Assembly: GCF_014650915.1 (NCBI RefSeq)
Contig: NZ_BMVW01000015.1
Span: forward strand, 62,001 to 126,000
Direction: 5' to 3'
Source: Streptomyces poonensis
GTDB lineage: Bacteria; Actinomycetota; Actinomycetes; Streptomycetales; Streptomycetaceae
Length of the DNA: 64,000 nucleotides
The translations under genes and the position numbers were made by a program. The notes below the pieces were generated by a model. That model saw nothing but the letters and a program-made list of their open reading frames with translations. It had not been told where the DNA came from and ran no database searches. Of this stretch, positions 1 to 9,153 are shown piece after piece. Position 1 is the stretch's first letter. Each line of letters starts with the position of its first letter.

Positions 1-50
1 CTGGCCGGCCCTCATCGGCCACGCGACGGACGCCCAGGTCCCCAGACCGC

Positions 51-1352
<1,302 letters not shown>

Positions 1353-1378
1353 GCTTCGAAGCTAGCACTGCCGTGAGG

Positions 1379-1624
1379 AACCTCGCGGTACAGGGCCCGA
1401 CGCTGGCCTACCGGCCGGGGCGTCTTCTTGTCCTGAGCCACGCTGGACATGTACCGGACGGACCTGGCCTCGGGGACGACAACGTAGGTGGGTAGCTCCC
1501 AGTCCGTCACCAGTCGTCCGGCGGCCGGGTCGTAAGCCGCTGCCACCTGACGCGGGAAGCCCCCCGGCCATGCGGTCGAGGCGTGGAGAGCAGCGGAAAA
1601 GTACTCGACCGCGGAGTCAGGATC
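1379..1624 (-). pseudogene. Relic of an Mrr-like restriction endonuclease gene
   Basis: About 82 codons in one frame read like an internal piece of the Streptomyces restriction-system (Mrr/DUF2034-like) proteins. Recognisable parts are AVEYFSAALHASTAWP, GFPRQVAAAYDPAAGRLV, WELPTYVVVPEA, SVRYM and GQRRALYREV. Intact members run on for a further two hundred or more residues, including the Mrr nuclease fold, which is absent here. The piece has no start codon of its own, its 5' end runs into the TetR gene stop at 1617, and its 3' end runs into the endonuclease Q start. It is therefore read as a decayed fragment, not a gene. The assignment rests on memory of the family; a protein search would settle it. 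Confidence 0.6.
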
Positions 1625-2243
1625 GCGGTGCCTCACTCTTCGGTCGGCTGGATGACGTCGGCGTAGTGCGCGCCTGCAGCAGTTCTTCGACACCTTGCAG
1701 AAACGTCTCGGAGATCAGCTTCGGGTCGAAGAGGCAGCCGGCCGCCATGGCGCCGTCCCGGAGCATGACGAGGTGTCGGCCGGCCGCGTCGGCGGGACCG
1801 TGACCGGTCTGCGCCAGCAACTCCGTGACGGTGTCCAGGAACCACTGCCGGTGGGCCAGCACGGCTCGGTGGATCGGGTGGGCCGGGTCGGGATACTCGG
1901 CCACCGCGTTGAGGAAGGCGCATCCACGGAACCCGGGGGCCTGGATGCCCTCGGTGATGGACCGGGCGACGGCCCGTACCGTGTCGGCTGCAGGCCGGCC
2001 GCTTGCCGAGGCGGCGGTGACCTGCGCCCGGATTCCTTGATCGGCCTGGTCGAGATAGGCGAGGACGAGTTCTTCCTTGCCCTTGAAGTGCCGGTACAGC
2101 GTGGCGCGGGTGACCTGCGCCTCCGCGATGATCCGGTCGACGCCGACGGAGTGGATCCCCTCCGCGTAGAAGATTCTCGTCGCCGTGTCGAGCAGCCGCG
2201 CCCGCGCCTCGGACGTGCTGCCACCTTCTCTGCTCCCGCTCAT
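1617..2243 (-). CDS. TetR/AcrR family transcriptional regulator
   Basis: A 208-residue one-component repressor. The N-terminal 50 residues are a classical TetR helix-turn-helix (ARLLDTATRIFYAEGIHSVG, then TRATLYRHFKGKEELV), followed by an all-helical ligand and dimerisation domain. ATG at 2243 is chosen; a GTG three codons upstream is possible. There is no Shine-Dalgarno, and TGATAA lies about ten bases before the ATG, so the message may be leaderless. The upstream region holds a perfect 19-bp dyad (2266-2284 and 2324-2342), each arm containing the palindrome GAACGTTC. Autoregulation and control of the divergent membrane protein at 2512 are inferred from this layout. The ligand is unknown. 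Confidence 0.9.
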   Translation of the reverse strand: MSGSREGGSTSEARARLLDTATRIFYAEGIHSVGVDRIIAEAQVTRATLYRHFKGKEELVLAYLDQADQGIRAQVTAASASGRPAADTVRAVARSITEGIQAPGFRGCAFLNAVAEYPDPAHPIHRAVLAHRQWFLDTVTELLAQTGHGPADAAGRHLVMLRDGAMAAGCLFDPKLISETFLQGVEELLQARTTPTSSSRPKSEAPRS

Positions 2244-2265
2244 GGCGCCCACGTTATCAACCGAG

Positions 2266-2342
2266 GAGGGAGAACGTTCGGTCTTGACAGGGGCGGCACC
2301 GGTGGCCTTGGATCCATAGAGAGAGACCGAACGTTCTCCCTC
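2266..2342. promoter_or_regulatory. Paired operator: perfect 19-bp inverted repeat, likely TetR sites
   Basis: GAGGGAGAACGTTCGGTCT at 2266-2284 is repeated as its exact reverse complement at 2324-2342. Each arm is itself close to palindromic around GAACGTTC, as expected for a TetR dimer site, so the region offers two operators in opposite orientation. The left copy overlaps the start of the TTGACA hexamer of the rightward promoter and lies upstream of the TetR gene; the right copy sits at the expected transcription start. Occupation of both would block both directions. Binding is inferred. Confidence 0.75.
2284..2313 (+). promoter_or_regulatory. Promoter for the DUF308 membrane protein gene
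   Basis: TTGACA at 2284-2289 and TTGGAT at 2308-2313 are separated by 18 bases and fit the vegetative Streptomyces sigma factor consensus. The predicted start is near 2320, between the two operator arms, which leaves a leader of about 190 bases before the gene at 2512. The first base of TTGACA is the last base of the left operator. Confidence 0.6.
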
Positions 2343-2397
2343 GCGATCCGTTGCGGTTCCTCCCGGTCCCTCGCGATCAGCCGTTTCGCATCACCGC

Positions 2398-2497
2398 GCC
2401 GCCGACCGACCAGGCCGCCGACCGACCAGGCCGCCGACCGACCAGGCCGCCGACCGCACAACCACACCGCCATGCCGCCATGCCGCCATGCCGCCAT
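2398..2497 (+). repeat. Two short tandem repeats in the leader of the DUF308 gene
   Basis: GCCGCCGACCGACCAG (16 bp) is repeated about 3.7 times from 2398 to 2457. CGCCATGC (8 bp) is repeated about 3.75 times from 2468 to 2497. The second array creates ATG triplets every 8 bases (2472, 2480, 2488), so start-codon calls there are unreliable. Both arrays are in the transcribed leader and could vary by slippage. Confidence 0.8.
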
Positions 2498-2511
2498 CGA
2501 AAGGCACTTCC

Positions 2512-3096
2512 GTGGACACTCTCTCCGGCACCACCGCCACCAGCGTCCCCGTTCCCGCCGATGCCCCCGCAGCCCTGCGCAAGCTGTACTTCCTGCGCTT
2601 CGCGTTCGCCGCCGTGTGGGCCGCCCTGCTGTTCGCGACCGCCGACACGCTGGGGCCGCTGAGTGCGACGCTGCTGGTGATCTACCCCCTGTTCGACGTG
2701 GCGTGCGCCGTCGTCGACGTCAGGTCCGCCAAGGCCAAGGCGGACGACGGCCCGGTCCGCGGCCTGTACGCGAACATCGCGCTCAGCACCCTCACCGGCA
2801 TCGGCCTGGCCGTCGCCGCCACCTCCGGTATCCCGGCCGTGCTGCGCGTCTGGGGCGCCTGGGCCGTCACCGCGGGCGTCGTCCAGCTCGTCGTCGGCGC
2901 CCTCCGACGCCGGCTGGGCGGCCAGTGGGCGATGATCGCCAGTGGCGCCATCTCCACGCTCGCCGGCGCGTCCTTCTTCGCACAGGCGGGCACCGACGAC
3001 GCCTCCCTGGGCGCCCTCGCCGGCTACGCCTTCCTCGGCGGCGTCTTCTTCCTGATCTCCGCCCTCCGCCTGAACCGCGCCGGCAAGGAGGCATGA
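2512..3096 (+). CDS. DUF308/HdeD-like integral membrane protein
   Basis: A 194-residue very hydrophobic protein with about six membrane segments (for example FAFAAVWAALLFAT, LGPLSATLLVIYPLFDVACA, and the C-terminal AGYAFLGGVFFLISALRL). It resembles the HdeD/DUF308 group of small membrane proteins, whose biochemical role is not established outside enterobacterial acid resistance. GTG at 2512 is preferred because AAAGG lies seven bases upstream; the in-frame ATG at 2488 falls inside a tandem repeat. A promoter flanked by TetR-type operators lies upstream, so expression is probably inducible through the adjacent regulator. A terminator hairpin follows at 3126. Confidence 0.75.
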   Translation: MDTLSGTTATSVPVPADAPAALRKLYFLRFAFAAVWAALLFATADTLGPLSATLLVIYPLFDVACAVVDVRSAKAKADDGPVRGLYANIALSTLTGIGLAVAATSGIPAVLRVWGAWAVTAGVVQLVVGALRRRLGGQWAMIASGAISTLAGASFFAQAGTDDASLGALAGYAFLGGVFFLISALRLNRAGKEA

Positions 3097-3125
3097 GCCT
3101 TACTCTGCCCGGCCCGCAAGCACCA

Positions 3126-3166
3126 CCACGGGCCCGACCGGCCCCTGATGCCGACCGGGCCCGTGG
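3126..3166 (+). terminator. Terminator hairpin after the DUF308 gene
   Basis: CCACGGGCCCG at 3126-3136 pairs perfectly with CGGGCCCGTGG at 3156-3166 (11 bp, 19-base loop), 30 bases after the stop codon. There is no T-tract, as is usual in Streptomyces. Confidence 0.65.
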
Positions 3167-3371
3167 ACCCGACCCGTAGCGGACGACACGCACAGGTCCC
3201 TGCGTACCGTCACCCCACCGGTCGGCATCACGGCAGCCACCCCAGCGGCCGATACGCCACGAGGAACAACCGGTCACACCGCGGTCATACCGAATACGCG
3301 GCAACCTTTCCCTTCCCTGTGACCACTGACGAGTCGAAACCGTGTCTGCCGAATCACGTGAGGACTCATCC

Positions 3372-4358
3372 GTGGCATCCCCTTCCCACCGGCACCGTCA
3401 CCGCCGTGCGCCCCGCACACGACGACGCACCGCCCTCGTGTCCGCAGTCGTCATGGCGGCCGCGGTGCTCGTCGTATCGCTGGTCGTGGCCCTCCGTCCC
3501 GGCCCGGAGGCCGACACCGTGCAGGCCAAGGACGCGCCCGTGGCCGCCACCGGGGTGAGCGCCTCACCGACGGCGTCGAAACCGGAACCGAAACCGAAAC
3601 CGAAGCGATCCACAGCCGCGGCATCCCCCACGGCGTCCCCGACAGCGAAGAAGCCCGCCACCACTCCATCGAAGCGGCCCTCGCCCGAGACCGCCCCCGA
3701 GCCCGCCCGCCAGGCGGCAGCGGCCTCCGGCTCCGCCCCACTCGCCGGACGGATCAAGCCCGGCGTCACCTACGACGGAGTCGCCACCCACTACGACGCC
3801 GCGGACGGCGACGGCGCCTGCTCGTTCGGCCCGAGCCCCGACCTCATGATCGCGGCGATGAACACCACCGACTACGAGACGTCCAAGGCCTGCGGGGCGT
3901 ACCTCCTCGTCCGCGCCACGAACGGCGCCTCCGTCACCGTCCGCATCACCAACGAATGCCCGGCCCCCTGCGCACCCGGCCAACTCGACCTCAGCAAGCA
4001 GGCCTTCGCCAAGCTCGCCGCCCTCTCCGCCGGCGAAATCAAGATCACCTGGAGCCTGCTGAGCCCCAGCACCTCCGACACGATCTCCATCCGCTACAAG
4101 ACCGGCTCCACCCGGTACTGGTGCGGCATCCAGGCCATCGGCCACCGCAACCCCCTGGCCCGCCTGGAGGTCGGCACCGGCAGCGGCTGGCGGCAGCTCA
4201 CCCGTACCGAGTACAACTACTTCCTCTCCCCCGACGGCACCGGCTGCGGCGGCCCGCTCCGGCTCACCGACATCTACGGGGAGCAGCTCACCGTCGAGGG
4301 CATCGCCGTACGCCCGGACGCCGTCCAGGCGACCCGCGTCCAGTTCGGCCGGCACTGA
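3372..4358 (+). CDS. Membrane-anchored expansin-like protein (EXLX family)
   Basis: About 328 residues: a short basic cytoplasmic end rich in His and Arg, one hydrophobic segment (ALVSAVVMAAAVLVVSLVVA), a long Thr/Pro/Lys-rich linker, then a two-domain expansin module. Domain 1 is the double-psi beta barrel with GVATHYDA, GACSF, the Cys-rich ITNECPAPCAPG and LDLSKQAF, whose Asp matches the essential Asp of bacterial expansins. Domain 2 (from about YWCGIQAIGHRNP) resembles the CBM63 cellulose-binding fold. Expansins loosen cellulose or peptidoglycan networks without hydrolysis. GTG at 3372 is chosen because GTGAGG lies eight bases upstream; GTG at 3342 is the longer alternative. Location outside the membrane, tethered by the N-terminal helix, is inferred. 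Confidence 0.85.
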   Translation: MASPSHRHRHRRAPRTRRRTALVSAVVMAAAVLVVSLVVALRPGPEADTVQAKDAPVAATGVSASPTASKPEPKPKPKRSTAAASPTASPTAKKPATTPSKRPSPETAPEPARQAAAASGSAPLAGRIKPGVTYDGVATHYDAADGDGACSFGPSPDLMIAAMNTTDYETSKACGAYLLVRATNGASVTVRITNECPAPCAPGQLDLSKQAFAKLAALSAGEIKITWSLLSPSTSDTISIRYKTGSTRYWCGIQAIGHRNPLARLEVGTGSGWRQLTRTEYNYFLSPDGTGCGGPLRLTDIYGEQLTVEGIAVRPDAVQATRVQFGRH

Positions 4359-4529
4359 CGGGCGCCCGCCTCCGGACTCCGGCCCCACGGGCAGGAAGGC
4401 GCGGCACACTCTTTCACTTCCGGTGACGGACGGTGGGCGAAGTGGCCGAAATGCCGCGGGTGGGCCCGGCATGTTGCTAGCACCGAGTCACCACGGGCGA
4501 GTGACCGCGGGATCGGGAGAGGGGCGTTC

Positions 4530-6656
4530 ATGGCGGCGGCGGAGCGGCGGGTGGGCAACCTGCCCGGAGAGAGCAGCCGCCTGGTCGGGCGGCGGGCGGA
4601 GCTCGAGGAGGTGGCCCGGCTGTGCGGGCGGTCGCGGCTGGTGACCGTGACCGGGGTCGGGGGCGTGGGCAAGACCCGGCTGGCCCGGCGGGCGGCGGAC
4701 GAACTGCAGCCGGCCTTCGCGGACGGGGCGTGGTGGGTGGAGCTGTCCCCGCTCACCGCCGGCTGGGAGGCGCTGCCGTACGCGATCGCCGAGGCGCTGC
4801 CGCTGGCCGACCAGACCACGCGGTCGATGCTGGAGGTGGTCGCCGAGTACCTGGCCGGGCGGCAGGTACTGCTGGTGTGGGACACCTGCGAGCACCTCGC
4901 CGAGGAGTGCCGTGAGGTGGCGGCGACGCTGCTGACCGTCGCACCGGGCCTGCGGATCCTGGCCACCAGCCGCCGCCCGCTCCACGTGCACCTCGAGGAG
5001 ATGCTCGCCCTGGGCCCGCTGCCGGTGCCCGCGACCGACGACGACGATGCGGCGGACGCGGTGGTGCTGCTGGCCGAGCGGGCCGCGCAGGCGGTGCCAG
5101 GTTTCTCCCTCACCTCAGCCGACCGGGCCGAAGCCGTACGGCTCTGCCGCCGCCTGGAGGGCCTGCCGCTGGCCCTGGAACTCGCCGCCGCCCGCCTGCG
5201 CGAACTCCCCCTGGCCGAGCTGAACCAGCGCCTGGACGACCGCTACGCGATCCTCGGCAACACCGAGGACGAGGACGTGGACGCCGACCCCCCATGGCAC
5301 CAGGCGCTGCGCACCGCGATCGGCTGGAGCCACCAGCTGTGCACCCCGCACGAACGCCTGGCCTGGGCCCGGCTGTCGGTCTTCGCCGGCACCTTCGACA
5401 CCGAGGCGGCCCGCGAGATGTGCGCCGACGCGCTGCTGCCCGGTGAGCGGGTCCCCGGCCTCCTGCAGGCGCTGGTGGAGAAGTCGATCCTGATCTGGGA
5501 GCCGACCGGGGTCGGCGACCGCTACCGGATGCTGGACACCATCCGCGAGTACGGGGCCCACTGGCTGCGCGGACTGGGCGAGGACGACACGCTGTGCCGC
5601 CGCCACCGTGACCACTACCTGGCCCTGGCCCGCCGGGGCGACGCCGCCTGGATCGGGCCCGACCAGTTCGCCTGGTACGACCGGATGACCGCCGAGCACG
5701 ACAACCTCCGCGCCGCGCTGGAGTACAGCCTGACCGAATCCGAGGGCCATAGCGCGCTGGAGATGGCCGCGGCACTGTGGTTCTTCTGGTACGGCTGCGG
5801 GTTCGTCAAGGAGGGCCGGCACTACCTGGACCAGGCCCTGGCCGCCGACACCACCCCCTCCCCGGCCCGGGTGAAGGCCCTGTACGCCAGCGGTCCCGTG
5901 CTGGTCTACCTGGGCGATCTGCCCGCCCTTGAGCAACGGGCCGCCGAGTGCACCACCCTGGCCGCACACTTCGGCGACACGGAGCGGAGCTACGCGGCCG
6001 CCACCGAGCTGCGGGTGTCGGTCCTGCGCGGCGACCTGACGCAGGTGGTGTCCCGGGTCGAGGCCCAGCTCGCCACGGACTGGCGCGAGCAACCACTCAC
6101 CTTGCTCCCCCTGGCAGCTCTGGTCTTCGGCACCCACTACCTCGTCGCCGCGGGCCGCTTCGAGGAAGCCGTCGCCTGGCTGGACGAGCTGAGCACCGCC
6201 TGCGACCGCAACGGCGAACGCAGCATGCGCGCCTGGGGCGACTTCGTCCGCGCCCAGGCCGAGCTGGCCCTGGACCGGTTCCAGGAGGCCCACGAGCACG
6301 CCCGGGCCGCACTGCTGGTCAAACACCGGCTGCACGACGGCGTGGGCACCGGCATGGCCCTGGAAGCGCTGGCCCGAGCCGCCACCGCCACGGGCCGGAG
6401 CCGGGACGCCGCATGGCTGCTCGGTCTGGCCTCGCAGCTGTGGGAGACGCTCGGCCGGCCACAGGCGGGCGTCCCTGCCGTGGTGGCCGCCCGCCAAGTC
6501 TGCGAACGCCAGACCCGCGAAGCCCTCGGGGAGGACGCCTACCAGCGCGCCTTCGACGCCGGCCGCACCACCGACCTGGACACCGGCATCGCCGAGGCCC
6601 TCACCCCGCTCGGCCCCTCATCGCAGGCCCCGGCACAGCCCGGCCCCATCGGCTGA
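4530..6656 (+). CDS. STAND (NB-ARC-like) ATPase with TPR-like tail, no HTH
   Basis: A 708-residue signal-transduction NTPase. The Walker A loop is GVGGVGKT (residues 42-49), with a Walker B-like stretch LLVWDTCEHL near 115, the LATSRRPLHV sensor-like segment, and GLPLALELAAARL typical of the AfsR/LuxR-type NB-ARC module. The second half is helical TPR-like repeat. Family relatives in Streptomyces usually finish with a LuxR-type helix-turn-helix of about 60 residues. This protein stops after DAGRTTDLDTGIAEALTPLG and a Pro-rich tail, and no HTH is readable in the next 100 bases. It may thus act through partner proteins. ATG at 4530 has a strong GGGAGAGG seven bases upstream. Confidence 0.85.
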   Translation: MAAAERRVGNLPGESSRLVGRRAELEEVARLCGRSRLVTVTGVGGVGKTRLARRAADELQPAFADGAWWVELSPLTAGWEALPYAIAEALPLADQTTRSMLEVVAEYLAGRQVLLVWDTCEHLAEECREVAATLLTVAPGLRILATSRRPLHVHLEEMLALGPLPVPATDDDDAADAVVLLAERAAQAVPGFSLTSADRAEAVRLCRRLEGLPLALELAAARLRELPLAELNQRLDDRYAILGNTEDEDVDADPPWHQALRTAIGWSHQLCTPHERLAWARLSVFAGTFDTEAAREMCADALLPGERVPGLLQALVEKSILIWEPTGVGDRYRMLDTIREYGAHWLRGLGEDDTLCRRHRDHYLALARRGDAAWIGPDQFAWYDRMTAEHDNLRAALEYSLTESEGHSALEMAAALWFFWYGCGFVKEGRHYLDQALAADTTPSPARVKALYASGPVLVYLGDLPALEQRAAECTTLAAHFGDTERSYAAATELRVSVLRGDLTQVVSRVEAQLATDWREQPLTLLPLAALVFGTHYLVAAGRFEEAVAWLDELSTACDRNGERSMRAWGDFVRAQAELALDRFQEAHEHARAALLVKHRLHDGVGTGMALEALARAATATGRSRDAAWLLGLASQLWETLGRPQAGVPAVVAARQVCERQTREALGEDAYQRAFDAGRTTDLDTGIAEALTPLGPSSQAPAQPGPIG

Positions 6657-6761
6657 TCGCCCGTCTCCTTCCCCCGGCGCCACATCAGCCGTCCCACCCC
6701 ACGTGCCCCTCCCCGCACCACCGAGTGGTTCACTCACTCCCATGTCCAGGAAGATCACGTC

Positions 6762-7334
6762 ATGAAGTCAAGTGGTAGCCGGATGACTGGCGCGAGTCCG
6801 GGATCGTCCCGTCTGATCGCGACGGTGGACGCCCTGCGGCTGGCGCTGGCGGAGAGCCCGGACGTGCTCTCGTTCACGCTCGGCGGAACGATCGACGAGG
6901 AGACGGCGGCCGCCGCGGAGGCCTACGGGGTGCCAAGGGAGTTCCTGGACTTCTGCCGGGTGCTGGACGGCGCGAGCTGCGGGCCGTCCGTGCGGCTCTT
7001 CGGCCTGGAGGAGGCCGAGGAGACCCAGTTCTACTGCGAGCCGGTGATCGACTCCCCACTGGAGCTGTCCCCGGAGAAGCTGTTCTGCATCGGGATGATC
7101 AACCAGGCAGCCGTGTTCCTCGACCGCGCGGGCGGCGGCGTCCTCGGCGCCCTGGACATAGGCGCCGACTGGCCCGACGCGGAGCGCTTCGAACAGCTCG
7201 CGCCCGGGCTGGAGACGTTCTTCCTGGAACGGCTGGCCACTGAGGAGTACGTACGGCTCGCGTCGATCGACGACGAGTCGGCGGAGTACGACGACTGGCT
7301 GAAGCTGCTGCGACGGGCCGGGCTCGCCGGCTGA
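6762..7334 (+). CDS. SMI1/KNR4 family protein (first of two)
   Basis: A 190-residue acidic soluble protein with the SMI1/KNR4 layout: a helix followed by YGVPREFLDFCRVLDGA, then the beta-rich VRLFGLEEAEE and FCIGMINQAAVFLDRAGGGVLGA, ending with FLERLATEEYVRL. Bacterial members of this superfamily are often immunity proteins of polymorphic toxins, but many are of unknown role. ATG at 6762 follows AGGAAG at a spacing of eight. A second SMI1/KNR4 gene starts 126 bases downstream in the same direction. No toxin gene with a recognisable delivery domain is adjacent, so an immunity role is only a possibility. Confidence 0.75.
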   Translation: MKSSGSRMTGASPGSSRLIATVDALRLALAESPDVLSFTLGGTIDEETAAAAEAYGVPREFLDFCRVLDGASCGPSVRLFGLEEAEETQFYCEPVIDSPLELSPEKLFCIGMINQAAVFLDRAGGGVLGALDIGADWPDAERFEQLAPGLETFFLERLATEEYVRLASIDDESAEYDDWLKLLRRAGLAG

Positions 7335-7460
7335 ACCGCCGATGCGTCCCACCCCTTCCGACAGCTCGGCTCGGGCTCGATGTCGAAGCACTTCGGCTCC
7401 AACACCAAGTCGGGCTGTCCCCATTCACCCACACACCGACAGCCGCAGGAGGAACAAGCG

Positions 7461-8126
7461 GTGAACGAGGACGTCGTTCAGGCCTGGAACCGCATCAGTG
7501 GCTGGCTTCGCGTACATGCACCGGTCTCCTACGCCAGCATCAGGCCGCCGGCCGGCCAGGCCGCCATCGACGCCGCCGAGGCGAGGATCGGCGTACCCCT
7601 GCCGGACGACCTCAGGACACTCCTGAGCCTGGCGGACGGCTGCGCTCTCGAACCCGCCCACATCGAGAAGAACGAGGAGGAGGGGGAGATCTGGAACGCA
7701 CAGTTCCTCCAGGGCGAAGTGCTGCTCAGCCTGGACCGCATCGTCCGCCGCTACGACGACCTGACCCATCCGCCGATCGGCTCGGACCCATTCCGGGGGC
7801 TGCTCCCGTGGCTGTCGCCGGACCCGGAGGACTGGTTCTCCTGCTGGCTGGTCTCCACCCGCCCCGACAGCCATGGCGCCCTCGCCAAGTGGAGCGAGCC
7901 CGAGGCCCCGTACATGCTCACCACCGGCCCGGTCACTGTCGCCGAACTCCTCACCGCGCATGCCGACGCGCTCGAGACAGGCACGGGCCCGCTCATGTCC
8001 TCCGCCTGCGATGACGTTCCCGGTGTGATCTGGGGCTGCGTCCACTGGGACAACCCCAGCGACATCAGCCTGCTCGCCCATCCCGAGGACTGGACCCCCG
8101 TCCACCCCCGGCGGGAAGCCGGGTAG
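7461..8126 (+). CDS. SMI1/KNR4 family protein (second of two)
   Basis: A 221-residue SMI1/KNR4 (cell wall assembly regulator-like) protein. Diagnostic stretches are AIDAAEARIGVPLPDDLRTL followed by LSLADGC, then GEVLLSLDRIVRRYDDL, LLPWLSPDPEDWFSCWLVST and the C-terminal VTVAELLTAHADALETG. GTG at 7461 is chosen because AGGAGGA ends seven bases before it; an upstream ATG at 7380 lacks a ribosome site. It belongs to the same superfamily as the gene before it, but the two proteins are clearly different in sequence, so this is not a recent duplication. Function is unknown; immunity or scaffold roles are typical guesses for the family. Confidence 0.8.
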   Translation: MNEDVVQAWNRISGWLRVHAPVSYASIRPPAGQAAIDAAEARIGVPLPDDLRTLLSLADGCALEPAHIEKNEEEGEIWNAQFLQGEVLLSLDRIVRRYDDLTHPPIGSDPFRGLLPWLSPDPEDWFSCWLVSTRPDSHGALAKWSEPEAPYMLTTGPVTVAELLTAHADALETGTGPLMSSACDDVPGVIWGCVHWDNPSDISLLAHPEDWTPVHPRREAG

Positions 8127-8231
8127 GTGACGGCGCCCACCCGGTGGACTTCATGTGGGCGTGACCCTGCCGACGGTTCTTCACCGGCACTTCGGAGTGA
8201 GGTGCCCCCGGGGCTGTCTCGGTCCCTCACA

Positions 8232-9014
8232 TCAAGGTGCCGGCCGCTGCGACGCCGCAAGAAGCGCTTCCGCGTCGGCGACGGCAGCGGCGGCAGCGGC
8301 GGCTGGGGACTCGCGGTCGCCCGTCAGCCGGCCGATGATGCCGTCCACGCCCCGCAGCCCCGCACGGTCGAGCAGGCGCTTCTCGTTCGTGACCCACTCC
8401 CCGCGCCCGGCCACCACCGCATGCGCGGTCTGGAGCGCGGCCGTCGCGATCGCTCCGGCGACCTCGGTGAGGCGCCCGTGCGGGGCATGGTTCGCCCTGG
8501 CGTACGCGAGGGTGGCCCGGGCTGTGCCGTACCAGCGTTCGGGAGCGGTCCGGCGCAGCTTCTCGGGGTAGGCCGCCGGCCGGGGCAGCTCGCCGCGCAG
8601 CACCCGGTTGATCGCCAGCTCGGCAACGACCAGGTAACTGGGGATGCCGGCGAGATGGAACAGCAACGGCTCGACCCTGAACCGCCCCTCCGTCGCCTCC
8701 GCCAGTTCGTGCTCCACGACGTCGAGGTCGCGGTAGTGCACGTCCACGCGCCGCCCGTCGATGGTGAGCCAGGCGCCGCCGTTGAACACCCCGCCGCCCC
8801 AGGCGCCGATCTCCGAGACCTCGCCCTCCCAGCCGAGGGCCCGCAGGTCGGCGGGGTCGAAGGAGCCCCGGTAGTAGATCGCCAGGTCCCAGTCGCTGTC
8901 CGGTCCGTGGGTGCCCTGGGCCCGGGAGCCGCCGAGAGCCACGGCACGCACGGCGGGCAGGGCGGCGAGGCGGTCGGCGACGTGGGCGAGGAATGCCTCA
9001 TCGGTGCGGCTCAT
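8232..9014 (-). CDS. Nucleotidyltransferase-domain protein
   Basis: A 260-residue protein whose N-terminal half is a minimal nucleotidyltransferase domain of the DNA polymerase beta superfamily: ALGGSRAQGTHGPDSDWDLA contains the GSx(n)DxD signature with two metal-binding Asp, and the third acidic ligand lies in RRVDVHYRDLD. The C-terminal half is helical. Relatives modify aminoglycosides or other small molecules or act as antitoxins (MNT type), and no HEPN partner is adjacent. ATG at 9014 follows AGGGAGG; an open frame extends upstream to 9170 but would overlap the divergent Rid gene promoter region. Substrate unknown. Confidence 0.8.
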   Translation of the reverse strand: MSRTDEAFLAHVADRLAALPAVRAVALGGSRAQGTHGPDSDWDLAIYYRGSFDPADLRALGWEGEVSEIGAWGGGVFNGGAWLTIDGRRVDVHYRDLDVVEHELAEATEGRFRVEPLLFHLAGIPSYLVVAELAINRVLRGELPRPAAYPEKLRRTAPERWYGTARATLAYARANHAPHGRLTEVAGAIATAALQTAHAVVAGRGEWVTNEKRLLDRAGLRGVDGIIGRLTGDRESPAAAAAAAVADAEALLAASQRPAP

Positions 9015-9032
9015 CGATCGGTCCTCCCTGGT

Positions 9033-9068
9033 GAGTGCTGCTGCGAGTGCTGCTGCGAGTCCTGCTGC
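9033..9068. repeat. 12-bp tandem repeat, three copies, in a divergent promoter region
   Basis: GAGTGCTGCTGC is repeated three times without gaps at 9033-9044, 9045-9056 and 9057-9068 (the third with one change). It lies between the nucleotidyltransferase start at 9014 and the divergent Rid gene at 9154, where promoters for both are expected. Confidence 0.8.
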
Positions 9069-9153
9069 GCGAAGAATCCGGGTGCGCTCATGGCCCCCAA
9101 AGCCGGAGGATCGGCAAGTTACCTCGTCCCGCCCTCGTCCCTGGGAGGCACCC

